DNA from: Acidobacteriota bacterium
GTDB lineage: Bacteria > Acidobacteriota > Terriglobia > Acidiferrales > UBA7541
DNA: 51,893 bases
Assembly (NCBI GenBank): GCA_013289955.1
Contig: JABCYZ010000042.1
Span: 1 to 51,893 of the forward strand
Reading direction: 5' to 3'
Within the stretch, counting starts at the first letter, position 1; each line of letters opens with the position of its first letter. Below the pieces are notes generated by a model. It saw only the letters and a program-made list of their open reading frames with translations. It had not been told where the DNA came from and made no database searches. Of this stretch, positions 1 to 8,331 are shown in pieces. The position numbers and the translations under genes were made by a program.

Positions 1-129
1 TTTGACCACCGCAGTGTTTTCCGTGGCTCCCTGCCACACTCCCAAAACGTGCTTTTCTCCGCTTTCCGCGATCCCCAGGGCTACCACCAGCACCTGGCCC
101 CCGAAGTGAATGCCGTCGATCATCAGCTA
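1..129 (-). pseudogene. IS256-family (Mutator) transposase fragment
   Basis: Read on the minus strand from about 129 down to 1, the DNA encodes LMIDGIHFGGQVLVVALGI followed by a KHVLGVWQGATENTAVV stretch. This is the catalytic-core segment around the first conserved Asp of IS256/Mutator-type transposases. The reading frame meets a TAG directly upstream of the LMIDG segment and the expected preceding residues are not readable in this frame, so the copy is broken there. The other side runs off the window edge, so I cannot say how much remains beyond it. The family call rests on the motif; the pseudogene call rests on the frame break. Confidence 0.7.
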
Positions 130-184
130 CCTCGCTGTGCAGACCTCGGCCTGGATGAAAATGGTTACGGCGTACTTCGGCTGA

Positions 185-289
185 GTTGCGCGCGATTCCG
201 CTCACAACAACGAACAGAAGTTGTTGACTCTCTCTATCGATGAATTCCTGCGACGCTTCCTATTGCACGTGCTTCCCAAAGGTTTCGTG
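185..289 (+). pseudogene. IS91-family transposase fragment
   Basis: In the plus-strand frame beginning at 185 the translation contains AHNNEQKLLTLSIDEFLRRF continuing LLHVLPKGFV, which matches the well-conserved EFLRRFL-HVLPKGF block of IS91/IS801-type rolling-circle transposases. In complete enzymes this block is followed by an RIRHFG-like motif, but here the similarity stops abruptly at about 289 and the frame closes with TAA at 353. A stop also lies just before it (182). It is therefore a roughly 35-codon relic next to the IS256 relic, a small graveyard of insertion sequences. Confidence 0.65.
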
Positions 290-494
290 TCGCCGTCGGA
301 CTTGGTCTCCAAGGCGGGTTTTTCGGCGTCGAGATCATTGAATATCGATACCTAAACGGTGACTGTTCCAGTTGATAGTTGCTTTCTGCACCAACTCGTT
401 GTAAGGTTTGAGCTCAAAGCTCAACAATTGAGATTCCCTTCAGTTTGTAGGAATTCTAGTTTTTTCCCGGAATGTTCCCAACAAGGAAGACGCA

Positions 495-1937
495 ATGGCA
501 AGCTCGATGCAACCTCCCCTGACCGACGACCCGGCCGCGACAGGCGGCATGGGCGGGATGGAAGAGGCGACTGACACCATTGGCGTTCCGCCGTTGGTTG
601 ACAGTCGCACGCTGACGCAGTTTTGCCAGGCGATCCAGCAGTACGCGGACAGCACTGGTTTCCACGACGAAGCTCAAGAAAAAATTCAGGAATTGCGGGC
701 GAAACTGGACAAACTCGCGGCGCTTGCGCAGATGTGCCGATTTGCGGTGCTCGGCTTGCCAAACATGTGTGAACTCGTGCGCGACGAGCTTGAATGCGTG
801 GCCGTTGACTTCCCTACTGACCCGATCGTTTGTGATGCGATGTGCTGCTCACAGGAGATGGCTGGAGAGGAAGCATACAAAGGCCCAGTTCAGTTCGCGA
901 TCGCGTTCGACCTACTGGCTGGTGCGGCATTTGTATCGAAGGGCGATAACAAACAACGGGATCGATTCGTTGTCGGTGTGGTTCGCGCCATTGAGGACGC
1001 GATCGCCTTTCCAACAGCTTACGCACCGGAAGCGGCCGAGTACCTGAGCGGAGCGGTCTCGAAGTTTACAACAGCGCAGGTCGCAGCGGTGATCGCAACC
1101 GCGACTTCGCGGTTCCTCGAGGGGGACTACGCCTGCGATCCGCGCCTGCCGAAAAAGGTTCGCGAGCGCCTGGAACAACTGGCATGCAAGTGGATCAGGG
1201 CGAATCCGGTGACCGAGCTGTTCTGGGCCCTGACTGGACCGAGATGGGACCGCGCAGTGCAAAGCATTCAACCAAACTCCGCGAATATCGGAGATGAAGT
1301 TGAGTTGGATTTGTGCGTCAGTTGCGCTGCTTCAACAAGTAACGGCAACCGCAACGACTCGAAGGCTCCCGCCGGACTCAAGGTTTTGTTCTGCCCGCGT
1401 CAACCCGCGCAGATAGTGCGGTTTACTGGCAGCCAGATAATCGTGAAGGTTCCTGCGGGATCGCGGTCCGGGCCTATCGCGGTAGTGCGCGACTTTGGCA
1501 GCACGTGGTTGGGCGACATTATTTACCTATTGAATCGTTATGCTTGCGAATATCCCGTCGAATGGTCATTTAGCGTGTTCACGGCAATTCCGATGTGGCA
1601 GTGGGCGTATCCGGCTGCATTTGGAGCGCCGTGCATCAAGATTGCATTTGTTCCGCAGCAGGCCAGCGTCAGCGCGTTTTCGACCTACGGCCAACTGGGC
1701 GCGAGTGACACAGTTCAAGTCGGCGATACGGTGACAATTTATTATCAGGTTGATCCTCCCGGCAGCGATCAGCAGACACCGGTGCAAGTGAGCGCCTCGT
1801 CAGGAACCATAAGCAATTTGGGGATTCCCGGCGCGGTCGGATTCACGCCATCGGGTCCAGGAGACGTTTCCATTAAGTTGAGTTGGGGAGCTCTCACGTC
1901 GACGATTATCGTGCACGTGGCCCGCACAATCGAATAG
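495..1937 (+). CDS. Hypothetical protein with TIG-like segment, partner of the downstream oxidase-like protein
   Basis: This is a 480-residue protein that I do not recognise as a named family. It starts at ATG 495 behind an AAGGAAG ribosome-binding site. There is no signal peptide or membrane segment. Residues about 1-250 look alpha-helical, with many Cys residues (near 80-125). From about residue 255 the text becomes beta-rich, with an IQPNSANIGDEVEL segment and a later IIVKVPAGSRSGPIAV segment resembling an IPT/TIG immunoglobulin-like fold. A second Ig-like segment occupies about 390-480 (VQVGDTVTIYYQVDPPG). Only 13 bp separate it from the Kelch/oxidase gene, so the two are probably co-transcribed. 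A role as binding or presentation partner of that enzyme is inference from position. Confidence 0.75.
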   Translation: MASSMQPPLTDDPAATGGMGGMEEATDTIGVPPLVDSRTLTQFCQAIQQYADSTGFHDEAQEKIQELRAKLDKLAALAQMCRFAVLGLPNMCELVRDELECVAVDFPTDPIVCDAMCCSQEMAGEEAYKGPVQFAIAFDLLAGAAFVSKGDNKQRDRFVVGVVRAIEDAIAFPTAYAPEAAEYLSGAVSKFTTAQVAAVIATATSRFLEGDYACDPRLPKKVRERLEQLACKWIRANPVTELFWALTGPRWDRAVQSIQPNSANIGDEVELDLCVSCAASTSNGNRNDSKAPAGLKVLFCPRQPAQIVRFTGSQIIVKVPAGSRSGPIAVVRDFGSTWLGDIIYLLNRYACEYPVEWSFSVFTAIPMWQWAYPAAFGAPCIKIAFVPQQASVSAFSTYGQLGASDTVQVGDTVTIYYQVDPPGSDQQTPVQVSASSGTISNLGIPGAVGFTPSGPGDVSIKLSWGALTSTIIVHVARTIE

Positions 1938-1950
1938 AGAGGATCCTGAA

Positions 1951-4290
1951 ATGGCGAATGGCGTCGGAAGCTGGGACCCGCCCCTGGAAAATGTGCTCGG
2001 GATAGTTGGTGTACATGCCGTCGTGCTGTACACGGGCAAAGTGCTGTACTGGTGCTTTGACCAACGAGCTGTGGGGCAAATCAACTCGGGCACTGATGCT
2101 TTTCAGACGTACTTTCCCGACCCGAATCTGGGTTCGTATCAAGTTTGGGATCCCGTCTCGCAGAAAGCGGGCCAAGTAGAAGCAATCGGGCGAAACATAT
2201 TTTGCGGAGGCCAGTGCACCTTGCAGGATGGAACCGTCTTCGTCGCCGGGGGGCAGGATCAATACGGCGCTATGGAGCAGGCTACGACAGCACAGAGTGT
2301 GATAGCCAACTGGTTTGACTCTGTCGTGGGCGGATCGGACGAAGGAGCGCAGAAGGACGTTCACAACTATGATCCTGTGGCCGATGAATGGATGCGATGG
2401 CCAGACATGCCCGAAGGGCGCTACTACCCAACGTGTCTGGCTCTCGACGATGGCACGGTTTTTACAGCGTCCGGTTTGTCCAATCTGCAGCGTTGGGTAT
2501 TCTCGGGCGGAAACTGGTGCCAGACCGATACATTTGAGATTCGCACACCTGGGAAACTGCTATACAGGAATCCCGCGCAGAAGTTTATGTCGGCAGACCA
2601 GTATGCGATTATCCAGCTGCTGCCGGGGACGCGGCATCTGTTTGTGCACATAGACACGACGACGTATCTGTTCGATCTGGCGACTTCCTCCTTTATCGCG
2701 GGTGCCCAGTTCATGCCTGCCGGCGTGGGAAGGCAGACCTACCCGCTGCAAACGGGGCACGTCTTGCTGCCGCAGAAGGAGGGTGACCCTCCGAGGATAC
2801 TGATAGTGGGCGGGAGTACCGCGACGGGGTTCAGTTACGACACGGATTCCACGGCGCCGGCAGTGCAGGAGGCCTTCGTCTTTGAGTATAACGCCGCGAC
2901 GCCGACGGATTCGCACTGGCGCACGACGAACAACAAGCCGAATTCCGCAAGGCTGCTAAGCGACACGGTGCTGTTGCCTGATGGAAAAGTATTCGTCGTG
3001 AATGGCATCTCGCTCGGTGCGGCGGCGGGTCATTCCGGACCCGTGGTGGGCACAGCGGAAATTTTCGATCCTGCGACAGAGACCTTTGCTTTGGCGAAAC
3101 CGCCTTCGGCGGCACATCCGCGGGCGTATCATGCGACGGCCGTCCTGCTGCCTGATGCGCGAGTGGCGATAGCAGGGAATACTGCCGCGTACAATCCCGG
3201 TGAGACGGCGCCAATGGCAGTGGACGACGTGTCGATCGAAATCTATTCGCCCCCGTACCTGGATGACCCAACCCTCCGGCCTTTGACGCCTGCGAATTTG
3301 CCTTCGTCGGTAAACTATGGATCGACGCTAACGATCGCAAACACCGGACCCAATACCATTGACGCAGTCATGATGATGAAACCCTGTGCGGTTACGCATT
3401 CGGTTGACATGGATCAGCGAGCGGTGCAACTGCTCGTAACAGCAGCGAATGGTGGCGCGAAGCTGAACATTGCGATCCCCTCGGATCGATCGCTGGCTCC
3501 GCCAGGACCGTACATGTTCTTCTTTCTGTCCAAGGGCATACCGTCGAAGGCATCGTTCATATTTGTGGGAGTGCCAGCGCCAGCCCCTGGAGGCTCAAAC
3601 GTGCCACCCCCGAATTGTGCAGACGGCGGCCCGTACCCCGCTGTGAATCTGGGCACCTACGATGGAAACGGCACAGTGCAAGAGACCGAAGATGGTGACG
3701 TGACGATCGACAATATTTCCGACGGCTTTACTTTGCAACTGGAAAGCCAGCACGGGAGCATCACGATCAATCACAAAATCGATCAACACTCCTTCGTAAT
3801 CCTGTCGGCATGCGGATCTGTAAGTATTGGAGAAAAAATCGACCAGCACTCCCAAGCGACGATCACCGCACGCGGAAATATCAGTATTGGCCAGAAGATC
3901 GATCAAGGATCGAGCGGAACGCTGACGTCCGTCGGCGGTTCGATTGACATCGGACAAAAGGTCGATCAGCACAGCTCCGCGAATCTCACCGCCGCAACCA
4001 CAGTGCATATCGGCCAGAAGATCGATCAGCATTCGGATGTCACAATCGTGGCGGACGGCGACATCAATATCGATCAGGGCCTAGACGGGAATTCCAACTC
4101 GCAAATCACGTCGAACTTTGGCTCGATCACGATTGGGCAGGCCGTTGACGGAGGTGCCACAGCCACGCTGAGCGCACCGAATGGCTCAATAACGATCGGT
4201 CAGAAAGTGGCGGGAGGCGCGCAAGTGAAGTGGCACGCGCTGAGTTTCAATTGCCCCGACACAAGCGGTGGAACCGTCACAGAATTCTGA
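1951..4290 (+). CDS. Galactose-oxidase/glyoxal-oxidase-like Kelch protein with C-terminal IDQHS repeat array
   Basis: A 779-residue protein starting at ATG 1951 behind GAGAGGA. Residues about 20-430 form Kelch-type propeller repeats (LPDGKVFVVNG, LPDARVAIAGN). Residues about 440-540 are the galactose-oxidase C-terminal E-set domain (DUF1929). The copper-radical set seems complete: Cys85 (IFCGGQCTL), Tyr159 (GRYYPT), Tyr393-His394 (RAYHATAVLLPD) and His483 (AVTHSVDMDQR). By family knowledge this predicts oxidation of a primary alcohol or aldehyde to the next oxidation level with hydrogen peroxide release. The tail, about 590-755, is unusual: some eight units of 20-21 residues built around SIxIGQKIDQHSxxTITA, likely a beta-solenoid. 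Secreted members normally have a signal peptide; none is visible here. The substrate is unknown. Confidence 0.85.
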   Translation: MANGVGSWDPPLENVLGIVGVHAVVLYTGKVLYWCFDQRAVGQINSGTDAFQTYFPDPNLGSYQVWDPVSQKAGQVEAIGRNIFCGGQCTLQDGTVFVAGGQDQYGAMEQATTAQSVIANWFDSVVGGSDEGAQKDVHNYDPVADEWMRWPDMPEGRYYPTCLALDDGTVFTASGLSNLQRWVFSGGNWCQTDTFEIRTPGKLLYRNPAQKFMSADQYAIIQLLPGTRHLFVHIDTTTYLFDLATSSFIAGAQFMPAGVGRQTYPLQTGHVLLPQKEGDPPRILIVGGSTATGFSYDTDSTAPAVQEAFVFEYNAATPTDSHWRTTNNKPNSARLLSDTVLLPDGKVFVVNGISLGAAAGHSGPVVGTAEIFDPATETFALAKPPSAAHPRAYHATAVLLPDARVAIAGNTAAYNPGETAPMAVDDVSIEIYSPPYLDDPTLRPLTPANLPSSVNYGSTLTIANTGPNTIDAVMMMKPCAVTHSVDMDQRAVQLLVTAANGGAKLNIAIPSDRSLAPPGPYMFFFLSKGIPSKASFIFVGVPAPAPGGSNVPPPNCADGGPYPAVNLGTYDGNGTVQETEDGDVTIDNISDGFTLQLESQHGSITINHKIDQHSFVILSACGSVSIGEKIDQHSQATITARGNISIGQKIDQGSSGTLTSVGGSIDIGQKVDQHSSANLTAATTVHIGQKIDQHSDVTIVADGDINIDQGLDGNSNSQITSNFGSITIGQAVDGGATATLSAPNGSITIGQKVAGGAQVKWHALSFNCPDTSGGTVTEF
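3718..4215 (+). repeat. In-gene tandem repeat encoding about eight 20-21 residue IDQHS units
   Basis: Within the oxidase-like gene, the bases encode degenerate tandem units of about 60-63 bp. At protein level each has the pattern hydrophobic-x-hydrophobic-Gly-Gln-Lys-Ile-Asp-Gln-His-Ser. Clear units are NHKIDQHS, GEKIDQHS, GQKIDQGS, GQKVDQHS, GQKIDQHS, DQGLDGNS, GQAVDGGA and GQKVAGGA. The unit becomes less regular towards the end. The DNA varies at third codon positions, so the protein repeat rather than the DNA repeat appears to be under selection. Confidence 0.85.
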
Positions 4291-4301
4291 AATCCGCTGC
4301 A

Positions 4302-4340
4302 GTAGGCGCGCGCTATGCTCTTATCGGAGTTGCGCGCTAC
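4302..4340 (+). terminator. Hairpin after the oxidase-like gene
   Basis: GTA-G-GCGCGC (4302-4311) can pair with GCGCGCTAC (4332-4340), giving a 9-bp stem with one bulged G and a 20-base loop, starting 12 bases after the stop codon. It lacks a clear T-run, so intrinsic termination is uncertain. In the rest of 4341-4606 I see no gene. Confidence 0.3.
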
Positions 4341-4606
4341 CGAGGTTAGTCGCACACGCCCGGCCGAATTGTGCTCCACAAGAAAATCAACGACTATGTT
4401 GAATGGCGTTTGAGGGGTGTGCCCACCGAGTGACGACCAAAGGCTCGGGAGGAAGGAGCCAACACGATCATTATAGGAGTAAGTCGCCTTACCGGAGATC
4501 TGGCTTTGCGGATTGGGACTTGTCCGGGTACCGCGTTGTCAGGCAAGTGGATTATTTCCAAGCAGGGACCTCGTTTTACGCGGTCCGTGGTCATAGGAAA
4601 CAACGA

Positions 4607-5071
4607 CTACCCAGGGGTGCTTACTCCCTTCTTGAGCATCTCAATGGCTTTCTCTAATCTCCTCAATCGTGTTTCTTCCTTCTTGGCTTCCGTAATCCAG
4701 CGGCAGTACTCCTTGCGGTGGGTATAACTCAGTTCCTTGAAGACTGGAATCAGGCCTTCTTTCTTCATCAGCTTTTCGAATTTCGCAGGGACTTCGACGG
4801 TTCTCACCTCTTCATCCTTCCAAACAACGACTTCAATAATATCGCCCGGGCCTTTCCCGGTTTGTTCGCGTATGGCTTTAGGCATCCCCAGCGAGTGAAG
4901 AGGATGACCGTACTTGATGAGTGAACCCGTATAAGGCAGACCGTTGAAAGTCGCCTTTACAGGCACCCTCCCTTTGGCGGCGAATTCTTTCCCGGTATCG
5001 TACGGAAAAAGCACATAGGCCCCTCAGCCATCGCCTGCTTCAATCTTCGCCTTGAATTTGTATTTCTTCAT
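4607..5071 (-). pseudogene. YdeI/OmpD-associated (DUF1905-type) protein interrupted by an in-frame TGA
   Basis: The family usually starts with a MKKYKFKAKIEAGDG-like DUF1905 segment, and exactly that is encoded from ATG 5071 down. At codon 16 (5026-5024) there is a TGA, after which GAYVLFPYDTGKEFAAKGRV continues in the same frame to a normal C-terminus. TGA is one base from GGA (Gly) or TGG, and a Gly-rich turn is usual at this place, so a point nonsense mutation or a sequencing error is likely. A shorter product could start at GTG 5014, which lies just behind a GAGGGG that could act as a ribosome-binding site; it would lack about 19 residues. The C-terminal part (about 70-150) is the YdeI-type helical region rich in Lys and Glu. 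The family is linked to bacteriocin or peptide resistance, but its biochemistry is unclear. Confidence 0.7.
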
Positions 5072-5174
5072 CGCGTTACCGGCTTTTACGTTCAGTCGTC
5101 TCGAATGAATCGGAATTAAACCAGGTTAGTCGGATGCATTCTAGGCGTATTTCTTCGGAGACTTGTCAATTGGC

Positions 5175-6332
5175 TTATGGGCCCGTGGCGATCAAATATC
5201 TATATCGATGTCCAATTTGGACCAGCGGAGCCTCGAGAATTCTCCACGATAGCAACGCCAGAGTGTAGGTGCCAACTGCCGCAAGAAGAGAAATAGCGAC
5301 TCCAGGCAGCGTAGTGATTTGCGGACGTGCGTGCAAGAAAACGAAGTGGAAAAACAAATTGACGACTAAATGAATGATATACATGCAGTACGATACGCGG
5401 CCAACCTCGCGCAGCCAACTTGCGCGCATCGCTCGGGCAATCCACCCTTTCGAAGCCGCTAAGACGATCAGTACCAACAGCGCATAGAATATAGCGATCC
5501 ATGTAGAACCGAAGGAAACCATGGGGAAGCTTTCCGAGGACGGAGCGTACCACCACAGAAACCCGAAACCCACAAAGAATAATCCAGCCCCGAAGTAGAG
5601 TTGATGGATGTGTCCCGCGAGCCACTGACGAAACGCCGGGGCCCTCCACGCGATGGCGGCCAACATTCCGAGTGCTAGTGCGTCGGCGTTTGAGGGCATC
5701 ACGCGTGTGGCGTCTATTTGATGAATGTGAAAAAACAGGGCGATCCGAATGAAGGGAAAGCCGCAAATGATTCCCAATAGGACGGCTGGCAGCCTCCGCG
5801 GAGATAGCCACCAAATCATTAAAGGCGCGAGCAAGTAGAATTGTTCCTCGACGGCCAACGACCAAAGGTGTCCAAACCACGAGCCCCACAAGCCCGACTG
5901 AGAGGACTCTCCGTTTGGAATGAGGTTCTGGATAAAGAGGAAATGTGCATACACCTCAAATCCGCGCGGCAGCGCCTTACCTGAAAACGAATGTAATCGA
6001 ATCGCCTGGCCGGCGGCAGAAACGAGCGCGATATATAGGCAGATCCACAAATAATAGATGGGAATAATCCGGAAAAAACGCCGAGCGTAGAATGTCCGAA
6101 AATAGGAATCTGACCCGCGGGCATCGACCAGGATTCCACCAATCAAGAACCCCGACAACACGAAGAAAAGATTTACACCTGTCCAGCTCGAAGCTGCGCT
6201 TCGCTGCACATAGTATGCAAGCCCGCTGAGCCGAGTCAGCGATTCTCCATTCGTGTAGTGAAAGAAAATCACGAGAAGAATAGCTAGTCCGCGAAGGCCA
6301 TCAAGTTCGGGGATTCGAGCTGGTTTTTCCAC
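5175..6332 (-). CDS. Acyltransferase 3 family membrane protein (OafA/YrhL-like)
   Basis: A 385-residue integral membrane protein, the usual length for stand-alone acyltransferase-3 enzymes, which O-acylate cell-surface sugars such as O-antigen or exopolysaccharide. The N-terminus carries the family signature ELDGLRGLAILLVIFFHY, with Arg and the catalytic-type His of the first membrane segment. A second signature, GHLWSLAVEEQFYLLAPL, is at about 155-172. About ten hydrophobic segments follow. No extra SGNH domain is present. It stands alone; the nearest genes on the same strand are more than 150 bp away, so its acceptor cannot be inferred from context. Confidence 0.9.
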   Translation of the reverse strand: MEKPARIPELDGLRGLAILLVIFFHYTNGESLTRLSGLAYYVQRSAASSWTGVNLFFVLSGFLIGGILVDARGSDSYFRTFYARRFFRIIPIYYLWICLYIALVSAAGQAIRLHSFSGKALPRGFEVYAHFLFIQNLIPNGESSQSGLWGSWFGHLWSLAVEEQFYLLAPLMIWWLSPRRLPAVLLGIICGFPFIRIALFFHIHQIDATRVMPSNADALALGMLAAIAWRAPAFRQWLAGHIHQLYFGAGLFFVGFGFLWWYAPSSESFPMVSFGSTWIAIFYALLVLIVLAASKGWIARAMRASWLREVGRVSYCMYIIHLVVNLFFHFVFLHARPQITTLPGVAISLLAAVGTYTLALLSWRILEAPLVQIGHRYRYLIATGP

Positions 6333-6493
6333 GCCCGCAATGCTGCATTAGGGCAGACTTTGGGGTCAAGGTCGATTCGTCAGGCTTGTTGATCCTGTGT
6401 CTTTTGTAGGTCGACGCAGGGAGCCGACCAAAAAAGGAAAGGTGCGACCGTCATTTTGCAAAGCGTGGGTATGACATTTTCCAGTTCAAGCTT

Positions 6494-6552
6494 TGAGTGA
6501 AAATGCCCGATTAACCGTTACCGCTGCCAGGCGCGAGCTGAGTGAAAGTGCC
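6494..6552. repeat. Two 14-bp direct repeats resembling IS21-type end repeats
   Basis: TGAGTGAAAATGCC (6494-6507) and TGAGTGAAAGTGCC (6539-6552) differ at one base and lie 45 bp apart in the gene-free stretch between the acyltransferase and the esterase fragment. Multiple end repeats of the GAGTGAAAATG kind are typical of IS21-family termini, but no IS21 istA/istB coding sequence is present nearby. I take them as a possible IS scar. Confidence 0.3.
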
Positions 6553-6571
6553 AATCAGACAATCTAAACCG

Positions 6572-6871
6572 CTACTTTGCGGTGGTGTCCGGTAGTTCAC
6601 GATACATGGGAAGAAAACCAAGTCTGAATAAGAATTGATCGCCTTTTGTCTTCGCGTCGGCTACCACTTTTGGATCCGGATCAAAACTGTCTTCCTGATT
6701 GTCCAGTTTGCGGGTAAAGAGATGGCCCACGCCTGGGTAGGCATGCAATTCACACTCGCTGCCAAACTGCTTGGCGCGATCACAATAGCGCTTGACGCCA
6801 GAGATCGGCGCCAAGGAATCCGCAATTCCGTGGAAGATTATGGTCGGAGGAATACGCGTCGCCGCTATCAT
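6572..6871 (-). pseudogene. C-terminal fragment of an alpha/beta hydrolase (dienelactone hydrolase/acetyl-esterase type)
   Basis: The 99 codons match only the last third of secreted alpha/beta hydrolases. The PPTIIFHGIADSLAPISGV strand supplies the catalytic Asp and ELHAYPGVGHLF supplies the catalytic His, ending in the usual FLFRLGFLP. The nucleophile elbow (GxSxG) and the whole N-terminal half are missing. Upstream, the frame runs directly into the stop of the Crp/Fnr gene (TAG touches the ATG), so the 5' part was lost by deletion. The piece is close to potential IS21-like end repeats. An independent functional protein is very unlikely. Confidence 0.7.
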
Positions 6872-7546
6872 CTAAAATTCGGACTCGTCCAGAACAAATG
6901 CCAGCAATGATTTGTTGATCTTGATTCTGCGGTTGTGGTATTCGATGAAACCTAGTTTTCGAAATTTGTTCATGAAGAAATTCACTCGAGAGCGCGTAGT
7001 GCCAATTATTTCCGACAAAGTTTCCTGGGAAACAGTTGGCAGTTCGTCGACTTCCTGGTGCTGCACTTTTCCATAACGGCCGAGCACGAGTAACGCTCGG
7101 GCGAGCCGCTTCTCCGACGAATTGAAAAGCTGATCGATCAAAGCTTCTTCGACTCGATTTTTGTGGTTGAGTAGATATCCGATAAAACTGTCTGATAATT
7201 TGTCCTGCGTCCGGAGCATATCCAGCAATTCGTTTTTGTCGATGGCAAGAACGGTGGTCGGCGTGATGGCAGTAGCCGTGCCCATGCGGAGAGACTGCCC
7301 CGCCATGCAGCCTTCGCCAAAAAAATCGTTCGGACCAAGCATCGCGAGCACGGCCACTTTCCCCGTTGAGCTCACCACGGAGAATTTTACGTTGCCCTTT
7401 TGGATGTACATGACGCTCTTGGCCGCGTCACCCTGAATGTAGATTTGCTCGTCTTTCTGAAATTCGGCAACCCTTCTTGCCATTCCGGAAGTATCGAGGA
7501 AGGTCTCCGGCTCGAGCGATTGCGCCTTGGATTTCTTGATTTTCAT
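6872..7546 (-). CDS. Crp/Fnr family transcriptional regulator
   Basis: A 224-residue regulator with a cyclic-nucleotide-binding-like beta-barrel at about 30-115 (QKGNVKFSVVSSTGKVAVLAM, then GPNDFFGEGCMAG, a phosphate-binding-cassette-like turn), a long dimerisation helix at about 120-150, and a C-terminal winged helix (VSQETLSEIIGTTRSRVNFF, about 170-190). Fnr-type N-terminal cysteines are absent, so it is not an oxygen-sensing iron-sulphur Fnr. The ligand cannot be told from sequence. It follows an RsbRD_N-like gene on the same strand at 65 bp and may be co-transcribed with it. Confidence 0.9.
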   Translation of the reverse strand: MKIKKSKAQSLEPETFLDTSGMARRVAEFQKDEQIYIQGDAAKSVMYIQKGNVKFSVVSSTGKVAVLAMLGPNDFFGEGCMAGQSLRMGTATAITPTTVLAIDKNELLDMLRTQDKLSDSFIGYLLNHKNRVEEALIDQLFNSSEKRLARALLVLGRYGKVQHQEVDELPTVSQETLSEIIGTTRSRVNFFMNKFRKLGFIEYHNRRIKINKSLLAFVLDESEF

Positions 7547-7611
7547 TCGGGATCTTCATCTCACAAAGGACTGGAGTACCAGCCCTCCGATTCACTTCGT
7601 CAGAAACGAAT

Positions 7612-8115
7612 TCACTTCTTCGCTTCCTGCTTCCCGGCGTGCCCTTCTGGCAGGAAGCAGAGGATCTGCTGCTTTAATTGCGCATCTACTTCGTCAGCGA
7701 TGGTCACAACGTCTGGAAGCAACTTGCTGAATTTCACGCGATGCTCATTCTTGTGCAGCGTCGAGAAAATGCTGACCTGCAGAATCCGGGATTCATCCAC
7801 GACCATGGCGGCGGTGTACCCCTGCTGTCTTCGTAGCTCTCCGTGATGACTCGCAGCCACCGAAACCGGAGCTTTCGAGCCTTTTTCAAGGCGCAGCCTG
7901 TCGATCACGTCATGGAGGAGCTTCGGAAGATGGCCAGTGCGTTCCTGGAAGTTCAGCCGGATTCGGGCCAGCTCCGGCTCTTTCTCCACAAGGCCGATCC
8001 ACTCTTGAATCGTCGAATCGAGTTGCTGTTCGAGAATGTCGGCCACGGACTCGGTACCCGTAGAAGCAGTAGGGGACTCGTTTTCTCCTACAGTCGAAAC
8101 TGAAGTTTTCGTCAA
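7612..8115 (-). CDS. Protein with RsbRD_N-like (RsbR co-antagonist sensor) helical domain
   Basis: A 167-residue soluble protein. Residues about 25-130 are helical and resemble the RsbRD_N domain (ILEQQLDSTIQEWIGLVE, then LLHDVIDRLRL and a VAASHHGELRRQQGYTAAM segment with paired His). This domain is the sensor part of RsbR-type stressosome proteins and also occurs at the head of Acidobacteria histidine kinases. No STAS domain follows, so this is a stand-alone sensor. Its neighbour is the Crp/Fnr gene, and an RsbU-type phosphatase lies 7 kb away; a common stress circuit is a guess. Domain assignment is by eye and moderately sure. Confidence 0.7.
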   Translation of the reverse strand: MTKTSVSTVGENESPTASTGTESVADILEQQLDSTIQEWIGLVEKEPELARIRLNFQERTGHLPKLLHDVIDRLRLEKGSKAPVSVAASHHGELRRQQGYTAAMVVDESRILQVSIFSTLHKNEHRVKFSKLLPDVVTIADEVDAQLKQQILCFLPEGHAGKQEAKK

Positions 8116-8331
8116 GGTAACCTCGTCTTAATCCAGACGTAGTATCCCAGCCTGGCAGCCGCGGGTCTGTACTAAAGGGGATACGTTCTAAATGGAACAA
8201 GCGAGCATCGGGAAGGGCGATTACGGGAAGAAATGCGATGTATCAATAATGCCGTTTGAATAAGACTAGTCAGTCAGCAACCGGCAAAGAGGCGGCAGCT
8301 GCCGTGCAAACGCACTGACCGGAAACTTGCC

